From: Marinobacter koreensis
GTDB lineage: Bacteria; Pseudomonadota; Gammaproteobacteria; Pseudomonadales; Oleiphilaceae
DNA: 64,000 nt
Assembly (NCBI RefSeq): GCF_023156285.1
Contig: NZ_JAKZAJ010000002.1
Coordinates: 434,001 to 498,000, forward strand
Direction: 5' to 3'
Of the stretch, positions 1 to 9,059 are shown piece by piece. The translations under genes and the position numbers were made by a program. Numbering within the stretch: the stretch's first letter is position 1; each line of letters opens with the position of its first letter. The notes beneath the pieces are model-generated. The model saw only the letters and a list, made by a program, of their open reading frames with translations. It did not search any database and was not told the DNA's origin.

Positions 1-170
1 CGGTGGCAGCCGGCCTGCTCTATCCGATCTGGGGCATCCTGCTGAACCCGATTCTGGCCGGGGCGGCCATGTCGTTGTCATCGGTTACCGTCGTGACCAA
101 CGCCAACCGCCTCCGACTGTTCCGCACCAGTCGGAAAAAGACACCTAACCAGACAGAGGAACGGAACTGA
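1..170 (+). CDS. copA: Copper-translocating P-type ATPase, C-terminal end (partial)
   Basis: The window opens inside this gene; only the last 55 residues are visible. They hold a final transmembrane segment and the string [17 protein letters not shown] followed by TNANRLRLF, which is the typical end of CopA-type Cu(+)-exporting P1B ATPases. This part of the family lies in the membrane and carries the Asn/Met/Ser residues of the copper path (MSLSS here). The stop overlaps the start of the next gene (ATGA), so the two are co-translated. Identification rests on the C-terminal signature alone; the phosphorylation and metal-binding domains are outside the window. Confidence 0.85.
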   Translation, partial: VAAGLLYPIWGILLNPILAGAAMSLSSVTVVTNANRLRLFRTSRKKTPNQTEERN

Positions 171-283
171 TGGAAACATTGCTGGTCAACGCCGGAGGTT
201 TGCTGCTGGTCGCTGCCATTGTCTGGTGGTTCTGGCTCTCCGGCTCAGGTTCAGACACAACCGACGAACATCAACATCACTGA
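170..283 (+). CDS. Small membrane peptide of the copper operon (37 aa)
   Basis: Short reading frame starting at the ATGA overlap with the copper ATPase stop. The 37-residue product has one hydrophobic segment (about residues 9-24, with a WWFWL end) and a short polar tail finishing DEHQHH, which could bind metal. It resembles the membrane-anchor segment found at the start of small cupredoxin-like proteins next to copA, but the cupredoxin fold itself is absent. The tight coupling between copA and the DUF411 gene supports a real gene with a role in copper handling. The function is not known to me. Confidence 0.6.
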   Translation: METLLVNAGGLLLVAAIVWWFWLSGSGSDTTDEHQHH

Positions 284-292
284 GAGATCATC

Positions 293-742
293 ATGAAAAA
301 GCACGCACTGGCGCTTGGCTTTCTGGCCGCCTCGGGATTGAGTTCCCCCCTGTTGGCGGACGATACCAATCCCGGGATCCACGTCTATAAGTCGCCAACC
401 TGTGGCTGTTGTGAGGGCTGGGTCGACCATCTGAAGGCTAATGGCTTCAACGTTGAGGTCACCGACACCAACAGCCTGAACCGGATCAAGGCCGAAGCCG
501 GGCTCACACCCGCACTGGCCAGTTGTCACACCGCGTTCATTGGCGATTACGTGATCGAGGGACATGTTCCGGCCCGGGACATCCGCCGCTTGATCGCCGA
601 ATCGCCCCAGGCACGTGGCCTGAGCGCTCCGGGGATGCCCGTCGGTTCTCCGGGCATGGAAATGGGCAACCGGAAAGACCATTACAAGATCATGCTGTTC
701 AATAGCGCGGGTCAGTCCCGGGTGTTCTCCGAATACAATTGA
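293..742 (+). CDS. DUF411 periplasmic metal-binding protein
   Basis: 149 residues with a signal peptide ending near residue 22 (SSPLLADD). The body begins with a thioredoxin-like strand and the cysteine cluster PTCGCCEGW (C37, C39, C40), followed by a second conserved Cys-His (C78-H79) and a Met/Gly-rich loop at 114-125; this pattern defines the DUF411 family. Members are usually encoded with copper exporters and are thought to bind or deliver copper in the periplasm. Here it follows the copper ATPase with a 9-nt gap after the small peptide gene, so it is probably the third gene of a copper-resistance operon. The metal itself is inferred from context. Confidence 0.85.
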   Translation: MKKHALALGFLAASGLSSPLLADDTNPGIHVYKSPTCGCCEGWVDHLKANGFNVEVTDTNSLNRIKAEAGLTPALASCHTAFIGDYVIEGHVPARDIRRLIAESPQARGLSAPGMPVGSPGMEMGNRKDHYKIMLFNSAGQSRVFSEYN

Positions 743-748
743 TCATTA

Positions 749-784
749 CCCCGGCCAAAGGAACCTCGCCGGGGGCAGATTTTC
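749..784 (+). terminator. Probable Rho-independent terminator of the copper operon
   Basis: CCCCGGC (749-755) pairs with GCCGGGG (768-774) around a 12-nt loop, followed by a short T tract at about 780-783. It lies just after the DUF411 stop. The T run is weak, so termination may be partial. Confidence 0.5.
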
Positions 785-862
785 TGTCTATTTTTTCTAC
801 ACTGTCGCCAGACAGTGTTTTATCATGGATCAAATACGACCGAATCAAGGCAAGGAAGAAGC

Positions 863-2590
863 TTGAGTCTCAAAACCCGCATCCTTGGTCTTGCCGCGAC
901 GCTACTTGTTCTCGCAGCAACTGCGTCGTGGCTGGCCTATCAGCAGCTATCCGAAGACATCATCCAGCGCTGGGGCCAGCAGGTGGCCGAGATTCAGGTG
1001 CGGTACGACAGTGCCCGCCTGTTGCAGTCGCTGGAACGGGAAATCGGCCTTGCCCGGCAGATGGCCGACTCGTCCGCCCTGGTCAAATGGGCGGAACAGC
1101 CGGACAACCCGGCACTGGAAAAGGATGCACTCCGTCAGGCGGAAAGCTTTCGCACCAATTTCCGGGACAACAGTTATTTCCTGGCACTGCGAAAGAACAA
1201 TCATTACTACTACAACAACGCCGCAAATGAATACGCCGGCAAACAGTTCCGCTACGTACTGGATCCGGACAAACCCGATGATGCCTGGTTCTTCCAGCTG
1301 ATCTCCCAAGGCCGGGATTTCCACCTGAACGTGAATCCGGATACCGAACTCGGCGTTACCAAGCTTTGGATCGACGTCCTGATGCGCAACGAACAGGGCG
1401 ACATTGTGGGCATGGTGGGCACCGGGCTCAATCTCGACGACTTTCTCAAGGACATTGTCGACATCAATCAGGACGGCATCACCACGTTGTTTGTTGACCA
1501 CAACGGCGCCATCCAGCTCTATCGCGACCGCAATTACATCGATTTCGCCACGATCGTGAAACCCGAGGGGCAGAAAAACACCGTCGATTTGTTGTTTGAC
1601 GAACCGGAAGACAAACAACAGATACTGGGCATGCTGGCGATGCTCAAGAAACGATCGGATCAGGCCGGACAGGTCGAGAGTGGCTTCGTGACGGTGGATG
1701 GCCGGGAACATCTGGCCGGCGTCGCTTATCTTCCGGCGATTGGCTGGTTCGAGATCACCCTTCTGGACCTCAATACCCTGGTGCCTCGCAGCTATCTGCT
1801 GCCTCTTGTCGCGGTATTCCTGGTTGCCCTGCTGGTGACGCTGTTGCTGTTCCACTACATCATCCAGTCGAGAATCCTCAAACCGATCATGGGCCTGGAA
1901 AGTGCGGTGAAACGGGTACGGGAAGGCAATTTTTCCCTGCCCCGCCTCGACAAGCCCGATAACGAAATCGGTCGTTTGACCGACCACTTCGAACAGATGG
2001 CCCTCTCGATGCGGGATTCGACCCGGGAACTGGAAAACAAGGTGGCCCAGAGAACCGATGAACTCAGTCGCCTGGCCCGGATCGATCCCCTGACCGGGCT
2101 GAAGAACCGCCGGGGCCTGGATGAACTGCTGGACGAGGAAATCCAGCGATCACGGCGCCAGGACAACCGGTTCGGGCTTGTCTGGCTGGATATCGATCAT
2201 TTCAAGGCAATTAATGATCAGCTCGGGCACCAGGCCGGAGACGAAATCCTGTGTCGCGTGGCGCTCTGGCTCAAAGCCGGTGTCCGCCCCTACGACGCGC
2301 CGGGCCGCTGGGGAGGCGACGAATTCGTGGTGATCCTGTCCCCGTGCGATACGCATACCCTCTCGCAGATCGCCAACCGTATCCGGCATTCTGTGGAAGA
2401 AGAAAGCCGGAAAACAGGCACACCGGTCACCGTGAGCGTAGGGGGTTATCTGTGCGAGCCCGGAGACACCAGTGACGGCATCCTGAGGGAGGCCGACCGG
2501 GCGCTTTACAAAGCCAAGGAGCAGGGCCGCAATCGCGTCTGCATCGTGTCCAGGAACGACGAGACACCCGTGCCGGAAACCGAACTCTGA
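863..2590 (+). CDS. Membrane diguanylate cyclase (Cache-HAMP-GGDEF)
   Basis: Makes cyclic di-GMP from two GTP. A TTG at 863 is chosen as start because AAGGAAG lies about 7 nt upstream; a GTG at 815 in the same frame has no good ribosome site. The product (575 aa) has a transmembrane helix near 8-28, a periplasmic double-Cache-like sensor to about 310, a second helix at about 312-335, a HAMP linker, and a GGDEF domain. The active-site GGDEF (484-488) is intact, and an RxxD inhibitory site (RPYD, 475-478) sits five residues before it, so product inhibition is expected. No EAL domain is present. The ligand of the sensor is unknown. It stands alone between the copper genes and a convergent gene. 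Confidence 0.88.
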   Translation: MSLKTRILGLAATLLVLAATASWLAYQQLSEDIIQRWGQQVAEIQVRYDSARLLQSLEREIGLARQMADSSALVKWAEQPDNPALEKDALRQAESFRTNFRDNSYFLALRKNNHYYYNNAANEYAGKQFRYVLDPDKPDDAWFFQLISQGRDFHLNVNPDTELGVTKLWIDVLMRNEQGDIVGMVGTGLNLDDFLKDIVDINQDGITTLFVDHNGAIQLYRDRNYIDFATIVKPEGQKNTVDLLFDEPEDKQQILGMLAMLKKRSDQAGQVESGFVTVDGREHLAGVAYLPAIGWFEITLLDLNTLVPRSYLLPLVAVFLVALLVTLLLFHYIIQSRILKPIMGLESAVKRVREGNFSLPRLDKPDNEIGRLTDHFEQMALSMRDSTRELENKVAQRTDELSRLARIDPLTGLKNRRGLDELLDEEIQRSRRQDNRFGLVWLDIDHFKAINDQLGHQAGDEILCRVALWLKAGVRPYDAPGRWGGDEFVVILSPCDTHTLSQIANRIRHSVEEESRKTGTPVTVSVGGYLCEPGDTSDGILREADRALYKAKEQGRNRVCIVSRNDETPVPETEL

Positions 2591-2617
2591 GGTTCGGCCC
2601 CCGGCACAGAACGATCG

Positions 2618-3526
2618 TTACTGATAGAGGTAGGGCGACAGCGCCAGTTCCAGGCGGGCCTGGGCGGCATAGGCGTTAGGGACAGCCACGACCGGCGTTT
2701 CCGGCGCAGCGAACGCAGGCCAGACCTGCTTGAGTTCATCGAATGCCGTCATCGCATGACGCCAGGCTTCCTTGTTGCTCGCCTGGAGCCGTGCTTTATG
2801 ACGGGTGAGGTATTCCTCCGCCGCCAGAACAAAACCTCGACCGTCCTGATATTCGTGGATGGCCACAAAGGCGCCGTCATCGATCGCCCCGTCGTATTCA
2901 AGAACCGCCTGTTTGGTAAGAGACAGCACCACCCGTGCAACCGTCGCCGGTGCCTGGGCATCATCTCCGGAGGCCGCTGCCATTGCCCTTTCCGTGGCCC
3001 GCCAGGCTTTTTCAAAGTCGGCCTCGACGTCAGACCACTGGTTGGTCCGACCGGCGGTCTCGGACAGCGCCTTGAGTGACTTGGCAAGGTCTGACTGGCC
3101 ACGCGCCCGCAGCCCGTCTTCCAGCGCGGGATAGATTTCTACCCAGGGGTGGGTCAGGTGGGGCCGGCCATCGGCCACATCACCGGACCGAATCAGGTCA
3201 CGGGCGGCCATCATATGGCCCTGCATCATCTCGATCATGGCGATGTAGACACCATCGGAACGGACGGCGGACGCCTGCTGGGAGCCGGATTCTCCGCCTT
3301 CACCACCTTCGCCACCGCCGTTATCAGCGGGGAAGTAGAGGAAGGCCTCGCCCATCTCGCCACCTTCTCCACCGTGATGCTCTCCTCCTTCACCACCGTC
3401 GTGGAGGGATGACTTCATCATCTCGTCATGGCCGGATTCGCCGCCTTCACCGGCCATGGCGCCGGAGCTGGACAGAATCGTCGCGACGCCAATGCCCATC
3501 CATAATTTGATTTTCTGGTCTTTCAT
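2618..3526 (-). CDS. Secreted protein with Gly-Glu-rich repeats, unknown function
   Basis: 302 residues starting at an ATG with AGGAG upstream; 18 codons of in-frame extension before it look untranslated. A signal peptide ends after SSGAMA (about residue 25). Then comes a low-complexity stretch to about residue 85 made of GEGGE/GEGGEGGE units with some His and Met. The remaining 215 residues are helical, begin with a Met-rich segment (MIEMMQGHMMAARD), and look like a periplasmic helical-bundle domain. I do not recognise the family. The acidic Gly/Glu tract could bind divalent cations, but this is conjecture. It is divergent from the PiuC-type gene, sharing a 125-nt promoter region. Confidence 0.65.
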   Translation of the reverse strand: MKDQKIKLWMGIGVATILSSSGAMAGEGGESGHDEMMKSSLHDGGEGGEHHGGEGGEMGEAFLYFPADNGGGEGGEGGESGSQQASAVRSDGVYIAMIEMMQGHMMAARDLIRSGDVADGRPHLTHPWVEIYPALEDGLRARGQSDLAKSLKALSETAGRTNQWSDVEADFEKAWRATERAMAAASGDDAQAPATVARVVLSLTKQAVLEYDGAIDDGAFVAIHEYQDGRGFVLAAEEYLTRHKARLQASNKEAWRHAMTAFDELKQVWPAFAAPETPVVAVPNAYAAQARLELALSPYLYQ

Positions 3527-3603
3527 TTCCTGTTCTCCTGATCTGTCGCGTGAGGCAGCCACGGGACAGCCTTGATGCATATTGTAGGTTGAGGCATGAT
3601 GCT

Positions 3604-3637
3604 CAAATAATTATGCGATTGCAAATAATTCCTATTC
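3604..3637 (+). promoter_or_regulatory. AT-rich direct repeat, possible Fur site
   Basis: CAAATAATT occurs at 3604-3612 and again at 3622-3630, in an AT-rich patch 15-50 nt before the PiuC-type dioxygenase start. Genes of this family are commonly iron-regulated, and AATAAT matches half of a Fur hexamer, but the overall match to a 19-nt Fur box is poor. Confidence 0.3.
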
Positions 3638-3651
3638 CGGTCGGAGATTCC

Positions 3652-4326
3652 ATGATTCTGTGCATTGGCAACCTGCTAGACGACCCCAGCCTGTCCCGTA
3701 TTCGTCAGGTGCTGGATCGCAGTGACTTCGAAGATGGTCGCACCACAGCCGGCTGGCATGCAAAGCTGGTCAAGAACAACGAGCAGATTGCCCCGGGCCA
3801 GGAACCGCTCAGCGAACTCCGCTCCGAAGTCGGCAAGGCCCTCGGCCGTCATCCGGTTTTCCAGATGGCGGTCCGTCCACTGAAAATGACGCCAATCCTG
3901 TTCAGCCGCTATCGCGACGGTATGACCTATGGCAATCACGTGGACGATCCGGTGATGGGCCAGGGCGAGCACCGGATTCGCACCGACGTGTCATTCACCC
4001 TGTTTCTGGATGACCCGGACAGCTATGACGGCGGTGAACTGGTGACGGACACCACTGCCGGTGAGCAATCCTACAAGCTTCCAGCCGGCTCGGCCGTCGT
4101 CTACCCCTCTTCGACCCTGCATCGCGTTGAGCCGGTCACACGGGGCCAGCGGCGGGTCGCGGTCGGCTGGGTACAGAGCACCGTCCGCGATCCCGCCCAT
4201 CGTGAAGTCCTGTTTGATCTGGACACGGCGCGACGCCAGATCTTCGAGCGGGAGGGAAAAACCGCAGAGTTCGACCTGCTGACCAAATCACTGGCCAACC
4301 TGCAGCGATTCTGGGTAGAGATCTGA
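3652..4326 (+). CDS. Fe(II)/2-oxoglutarate-dependent dioxygenase, PiuC/YbiX type
   Basis: 224 residues, the usual length of the PKHX-type hydroxylases (YbiX, PiuC). The jelly-roll iron site is complete: H96 and D98 in NHVDD, H157 in STLHRVEPV, then an Arg-rich segment (RGQRRVAVGW) that binds 2-oxoglutarate. The start at 3652 is chosen over an upstream in-frame ATG because GGAG precedes it and the family begins near this point. In other bacteria piuC accompanies TonB siderophore receptors and is iron-regulated; no receptor is next to it here. The substrate is unknown. Confidence 0.85.
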   Translation: MILCIGNLLDDPSLSRIRQVLDRSDFEDGRTTAGWHAKLVKNNEQIAPGQEPLSELRSEVGKALGRHPVFQMAVRPLKMTPILFSRYRDGMTYGNHVDDPVMGQGEHRIRTDVSFTLFLDDPDSYDGGELVTDTTAGEQSYKLPAGSAVVYPSSTLHRVEPVTRGQRRVAVGWVQSTVRDPAHREVLFDLDTARRQIFEREGKTAEFDLLTKSLANLQRFWVEI

Positions 4327-4419
4327 TCTTTCAGGGTTACAACCTGGTATCTGACGGCTGCCGCCATAACCGTTATACTCCGCCCCAACATCCAAATTTT
4401 GCAGCCAGGTTCCTCATCC

Positions 4420-6405
4420 ATGCTCAATGCCGACGCTCTCAGCCAGTTGCGCCAGCTCAAATCGGACATCAAGGACAACAAGGTCGTCTTCCCCGGAACA
4501 GTGAAGGCCACCAACGGCCGCTTCGGCTTTGTCGCCCTCGACGAGGGCCGGGACGTCTTTCTTCCCCCTGAAGAAATGCAGAAGGTATTGCCTGGTGACC
4601 GGGTGAACGTGACCGAACACGAGATCGAGAAGGGCAAGACCCAGGGTGAGGTGGAGGAAGTACTCGAAACTCACCTGACTACGTTTGTCGGCCGCTATCT
4701 GGTCCGGGGCAAGGGCCATTTTGTCGCCCCGGACACACCCGGGATCAATCGGTGGATCTTCATTCCGCCCAAGGAACGCAAAGGCGCCCAGCCGGATGAC
4801 TACATCTACTGCCAGATCCACCGCCATCCGTTCAAGGACGGCAAGGGGCAGGCGCGGGTCCTGCGGATCATCGGCAAGGCCGGTGAACCGGGCATCGAAC
4901 GTTCCTTCACCCTGGCCAGTTTCGACCTGGCCGACACCTGGCCGGAGCCGGTCCTGCAACAGGCGAACAAGCTCAGCGAGGAAAGCCTTGCCAGCGAGTT
5001 CGATGGGCGGGACGATCGCACTGACCAGCCCTACGTGACCATCGACAGCCCGGGCACCCAGGACATGGACGACGCCCTGATGGCGACGCCCAATGCCACA
5101 GGCTGGACCCTGTCCATTGCCATCGCCGACCCGACCGCAGTCATCCAGCCTGGCTCACCGGCCGAAGAGGAAGCCTTTAACCGGGCGACTGCCATTTACT
5201 TCCCCGGCGAGCCGCTGCCAATGCTGCCGGACGCCATCAGCACACGCCTGTGCTCGCTGATGCCGGACGTCAAGCGCCTGGCGCTGGTGTGTGACCTTCA
5301 GGTCAACAACGACGGCAGCCTCGGTGACTACCAGTTTCATCGGGCTGTGATCCAGTCCCGTGGCAAGCTCAGTTACGATCTGGTCGCCCACCTGATCGAA
5401 GGCCGGGAAGACGACGAGATCAAGGCCCTGCCGGACACCGTTGCCAACAGCCTGGATCAGCTTCACCAGGCCGCCACGGCACTGCGCAAGTGGCGCGACG
5501 AACATGCCCTGCTAAGCGCAGACCGTCCGGAATTCCGGCTGCGCCTCGATGAAAACAAGCGGATTCGCGTCATCGAGCCATCGGTGCAGAACGAGGCCCA
5601 TCGTCTCGTGGAAGAATGCATGGTAGCGGCCAACCGGTGTGCCGCTGATTTCCTCCAGCAGCGCGGAGAAGGCCTGTTCATTCAGCATTCCGGCCTGCGG
5701 GACGATCGGGCCGAGAACATTCGCAAACTCCTGGAGGATCATGCTCCCCATCTGGCGGATGTGGACGCGGGCTCTGCCCAGGGCTTCAAGACCCTGATGA
5801 AGCAGAGCGGCGAGCTGGAAGCGGAGGTACCGGTCAAGTCGATTCTCTCCCGTCAGCTTGCCCGCGCAGAACTGGGATTCGAAGCGGCTCCCCACCAGGG
5901 TATGGGCCTGCCCGCCTACACCACCTTCACATCTCCGCTGCGGAAGTTTTCGGACTTCTACGTGCATCGCCTGATCAAGGCTGCACTCTGGGAAACGCCG
6001 ATCAAACCCCTGAATCCCCAACAACTCGAAGCACTGCAGGCGAGCCAGATCCGGGCCCGTCAGGCTGCCAATGCGCTGGAGGCCTGGCTCAAGAGTGATT
6101 ACGCCAAATCGCTCACCGAGGAGGCCATGGCCGGAACCATCAGCCGGACCATGCCATCGGGCTTCTTTGTGCGCCTCGATAGCAACGGCCTGGAAGGCTT
6201 CGTCAACTGCAAGGATCTTGACGGCAAGTACAGCTTCGACCCGGTCACTCTTCGCCTGATCCACAACAAGAACGGCCGGATCTTCCAGCTGGACCAAAGA
6301 GTTGAGGTGTGTTTTTCCGGTGTCGATGACGAACGTCGCCAGATCAACTTCAAGCTGATGAACGCCGAGTCAATTCCGGCAACCGGCGACAACGGAAACG
6401 ATTGA
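4420..6405 (+). CDS. rnb: Exoribonuclease II
   Basis: 661 residues; degrades single-stranded RNA from the 3' end in the cytoplasm. The order is the family's: N-terminal cold-shock OB folds (GRFGFVALDEGRDVFLPP near residue 28), a central RNB domain with the metal-binding acidic motif DSPGTQDMDD (D209, D215, D217, D218), and a C-terminal S1-like domain. ATYFPG-type aromatic residues that set the product end are present as AIYFPGEPLPMLP. The in-frame TTG at 4399 was rejected in favour of the ATG. The next gene encodes a small acidic protein; no operon partner is clear. Confidence 0.92.
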   Translation: MLNADALSQLRQLKSDIKDNKVVFPGTVKATNGRFGFVALDEGRDVFLPPEEMQKVLPGDRVNVTEHEIEKGKTQGEVEEVLETHLTTFVGRYLVRGKGHFVAPDTPGINRWIFIPPKERKGAQPDDYIYCQIHRHPFKDGKGQARVLRIIGKAGEPGIERSFTLASFDLADTWPEPVLQQANKLSEESLASEFDGRDDRTDQPYVTIDSPGTQDMDDALMATPNATGWTLSIAIADPTAVIQPGSPAEEEAFNRATAIYFPGEPLPMLPDAISTRLCSLMPDVKRLALVCDLQVNNDGSLGDYQFHRAVIQSRGKLSYDLVAHLIEGREDDEIKALPDTVANSLDQLHQAATALRKWRDEHALLSADRPEFRLRLDENKRIRVIEPSVQNEAHRLVEECMVAANRCAADFLQQRGEGLFIQHSGLRDDRAENIRKLLEDHAPHLADVDAGSAQGFKTLMKQSGELEAEVPVKSILSRQLARAELGFEAAPHQGMGLPAYTTFTSPLRKFSDFYVHRLIKAALWETPIKPLNPQQLEALQASQIRARQAANALEAWLKSDYAKSLTEEAMAGTISRTMPSGFFVRLDSNGLEGFVNCKDLDGKYSFDPVTLRLIHNKNGRIFQLDQRVEVCFSGVDDERRQINFKLMNAESIPATGDNGND

Positions 6406-6463
6406 AAAACCGGAACGGCGGGCGCATCGTAAGGAGTGGAACACAGCAACACGGAGATGCGCC

Positions 6464-6667
6464 ATGCCCATCAGTCCGCAGGAGTTCCTGAAAAAATACG
6501 GTTTCGATGACGACGACGAGGAACGGGATCACAGCCTTCGCCATAACGCGATGGAGCATGCCCGGCACCTGCGCCGCCCCCACGCCGGCACCCCGCACGA
6601 CTGGGAGGAATGGGAGCGCTACAAGCGCGAACATCCGGATGAAGTGGACGACAGCGAGGACACCTGA
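6464..6667 (+). CDS. Small acidic conserved-looking protein (67 aa)
   Basis: Starts with an ATG preceded by GGAG at suitable spacing, 58 nt after the RNase II stop. The 67-residue product is highly charged (DDDDEERD, EWERYKREHPDE) with no signal or membrane segment. Codon use matches the neighbours, and the reading frame ends just before a convergent gene, so it looks real. I do not recognise the family and propose no function. Confidence 0.65.
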   Translation: MPISPQEFLKKYGFDDDDEERDHSLRHNAMEHARHLRRPHAGTPHDWEEWERYKREHPDEVDDSEDT

Positions 6668-6682
6668 GTCCGCGCTGGCGGT

Positions 6683-7579
6683 TTAACGATCCGCCAGCAT
6701 CCGTGTCAGCCGCTCGTCCTTGGCCTGCCACAGGCCTGCGAGCCAATCCTTTACGTTTCGACGATGCTCGGCATCGGAAGCGTAATCACGGCCCTTGAGG
6801 TGATCCGGGATACGCTGGGTATCGATTTCCATACGGATGTCGGGTACCCGCCCGCACAGGAACTCCCAGAACGTGGGGGCGCCATCGGGATAGGCGATGG
6901 TGACGTCCACCAGTGTTTCTATCGAATCCCCCATCGCATCCAGCACGAACGCCACGCCGCCGGCCTTGGGCACCAGAAGGTGCTGATAGGGTGACTTCTG
7001 CTTGTCGTGCTTCGCCTGGGTGAATCGGGTGCCCTCGACAAAGTTCATCACACTCACCGGGGTATACCGGAACCGCTCACAGGCACGTCGGGTCGCGCGC
7101 AGGTCTTCTCCCCGCTTTTCCGGATGCTTGATCAGGTATTCCCGGCTGTAACGCTTCATGAACGGGAAATCCAGGCCCCACCACGCCAGACCGATCACCG
7201 GCACCCAGATCAGTTGCTGCTTGAGGAAGAATTTCAGGAACGGTGCCCGACGGTTGAACACCCGCTGCATGGCCAGGATATCCACCCAGCTCTGATGATT
7301 GCTCAGCACCAGGTACCAGCTCTGTCGTTCCAGCTTTTCCGCGCCGTCTACCGACCAACGGGTGCCGTGGGTCAGCTTCATCCAGCCGATGTTGCCCGCA
7401 ACCCAGGCCTCCGCAATGGCGATGATCATCCTGGTGCAAAGCACCCGGAATCCCTTGATCGGGATGATCAGTTTGAGAATGGCCGGGATGTAGAGAAGAA
7501 CGCACCAGAATAGCGTGTTGATTCCCAGCAGCAGGGCATTGAGTACACCGATTACGGGCGAGGGCAGAAAGCTGAGCAT
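6683..7579 (-). CDS. PlsC-family 1-acyl-glycerol-3-phosphate acyltransferase-like protein (YihG type)
   Basis: 298 residues. An N-terminal hydrophobic region (about residues 5-40) anchors it in the inner membrane. The acyltransferase core has motif I NHQSWVD (94-100, the HxxxxD catalytic pair) and motif III VEGTR (181-185). The length and the long C-terminal part are closer to YihG-type acyltransferases than to PlsC itself. It probably transfers an acyl chain to a lysophospholipid. Two in-frame ATGs six nt apart could start it; AGGA fits the inner one better. The next gene upstream is divergent. Confidence 0.82.
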   Translation of the reverse strand: MLSFLPSPVIGVLNALLLGINTLFWCVLLYIPAILKLIIPIKGFRVLCTRMIIAIAEAWVAGNIGWMKLTHGTRWSVDGAEKLERQSWYLVLSNHQSWVDILAMQRVFNRRAPFLKFFLKQQLIWVPVIGLAWWGLDFPFMKRYSREYLIKHPEKRGEDLRATRRACERFRYTPVSVMNFVEGTRFTQAKHDKQKSPYQHLLVPKAGGVAFVLDAMGDSIETLVDVTIAYPDGAPTFWEFLCGRVPDIRMEIDTQRIPDHLKGRDYASDAEHRRNVKDWLAGLWQAKDERLTRMLADR

Positions 7580-7771
7580 GACCATCCTGTTCTGGTTGTT
7601 GTCTTCGGCGCTGAATGATAGCAAGCCTGATGCCTTATGGGCAGTGGCCGCAAGTGACCGACCTGCCCATGAACCTGGACGAATCTGCCATAGCGACATT
7701 CAATCCAAAGGGTTAGCCTCTGGACAACGCTTTTACGTATTCCTGATACTCGGTTGTTCCTGGACTCATTC

Positions 7772-8923
7772 ATGCTCAATCCACTCAAAACCGCCCTGCA
7801 CAAAGCCTCTGACCTCTCCCGGCACACTGCCGGATATGCGGGCAATGCTTTCGACCGGGTCTTTCGGGCCGCCAGCCTGGTCAAGGCCGGCCAGACCACG
7901 TTCGAAACCATCGAGACCGATGGCCTTGTCAGTCTTCGTTACTATCCTCCCCTCAAGGAGGACTTCATTGAACTGGATGACATGACCATCCCGGTGGAGC
8001 GGACCACACACCGCACGCCTATCGTTATCATCCCGCCCCTGGCGGTGAACATGCTGATCTACGACCTGTTTCCCCAGCGCAGCCTGGTTCGGTTCCTCCG
8101 AGCCAGGGGCTTCGAGGTCTACCTGATCGACTGGGGCATCCCCACCCGGGCACACAGCCATTACAACCTGCACACCTATGTTGCAGAGCTGCTGCCGGCC
8201 TATCTGAACCGGGTACGCGAACACAGCGGCGAGCAGGATCTGTCTCTTCACGGCTGGAGCATGGGCGGCATGTTTACCCTGTTCTACTCGGCCCTCAGCC
8301 AGGATCAGCACGTGCGCAATGCCATCATCCTGGGTTCCCCCATCGACAGCCACGCCTCCGGTTTCATGGGGCTCGCTTCCCAGGGGATTGCCGAAGTGGC
8401 CGAAATCATCCGCAAACGCACCGGCTTTCGTCTTCACAACCTCAAGCCGCACTGGTTCCACACCCCGGGATGGGCGAACACCATCGGCTTCAAGCTGACC
8501 AACCCTATCGGCAGTCTGATGGGCTACTGGGAACTGATTGTGCGGCTGGGTGACCGGGAATTTGTCACCAACCATGCCACCACCTCCGCGTTTCTGGACC
8601 GCATGGTCGCCTATCCCGGCGGCATCATTCAGGACACGGTGGTCCGTGTATGGATTGACAACCAGCTGTCGAAGGGCGAGATCCAGGTGGGCGAGGACAT
8701 TGCCCGGCTGGAAAATGTAAATGCCAACTTACTGGCCATCGCCGGCAGCGAGGACACCATGGTCACACCGGGGGCCGCCAAACGGGTGATGGACCACGTC
8801 CGCTCCCACGACAAAACTTTCCGGGTCGTCCCCGGCGGGCATATGGGCATTCTCGCGGGCAGCAAGGCACCGAAAAAGAGCTGGCTGGAGATGGCGGAGT
8901 GGCTGGCCGAGCGGTCTGACTAG
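7772..8923 (+). CDS. PhaC-like alpha/beta hydrolase
   Basis: 383 residues with the layout of class III polyhydroxyalkanoate synthases: an N-terminal helix region, LIDWGIPTRAH, a nucleophile elbow GWSMGG with Ser163, an Asp in GSEDTMVTP and a His in PGGHMGILAG near the C terminus. True PhaC enzymes use Cys in the elbow (GxCxG); the Ser here suggests a hydrolase or acyltransferase rather than a polymerase. No phaE, phaP or phaR gene is nearby. The ATG at 7772 is preferred to a TTG 18 nt upstream, though neither has a strong ribosome site. The substrate is probably an acyl ester or thioester. Confidence 0.75.
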   Translation: MLNPLKTALHKASDLSRHTAGYAGNAFDRVFRAASLVKAGQTTFETIETDGLVSLRYYPPLKEDFIELDDMTIPVERTTHRTPIVIIPPLAVNMLIYDLFPQRSLVRFLRARGFEVYLIDWGIPTRAHSHYNLHTYVAELLPAYLNRVREHSGEQDLSLHGWSMGGMFTLFYSALSQDQHVRNAIILGSPIDSHASGFMGLASQGIAEVAEIIRKRTGFRLHNLKPHWFHTPGWANTIGFKLTNPIGSLMGYWELIVRLGDREFVTNHATTSAFLDRMVAYPGGIIQDTVVRVWIDNQLSKGEIQVGEDIARLENVNANLLAIAGSEDTMVTPGAAKRVMDHVRSHDKTFRVVPGGHMGILAGSKAPKKSWLEMAEWLAERSD

Positions 8924-8937
8924 CTTTCGAGCATGCC

Positions 8938-9049
8938 GGCAGGGATCAGGTAGAGCTATCCAAAACCCGCTCGAGCACGTCCATGTGGCGCTTGAGCTCC
9001 GCCATCCATGGCTCCGCACAGTTTTGGATAGCTCTACCTGACCCCTGCC
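8938..9049 (-). repeat. Hairpin element copy A (54-nt core, 29-nt arms)
   Basis: Left arm 8938-8966 pairs with right arm 9021-9049 (28 of 29 positions) around a 54-nt core (8967-9020). The innermost arm ends are TCCAAAAC and GTTTTGGA. The core carries an inner stem GCTCGAGC/GCTTGAGC, a CCATGG palindrome, and differs from copy D at one base. It fills the gap between two convergent genes. Strand refers to the direction in which the core can be read as NCAEPWMAELKRHMDVLERV. Confidence 0.9.
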
Positions 9050-9059
9050 TCCGCTGGCC

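Noticed and set aside
815..862. GTG start of the diguanylate cyclase at 815
   Set aside because: No ribosome site; the TTG at 863 has AAGGAAG at good spacing and begins directly before the membrane helix.
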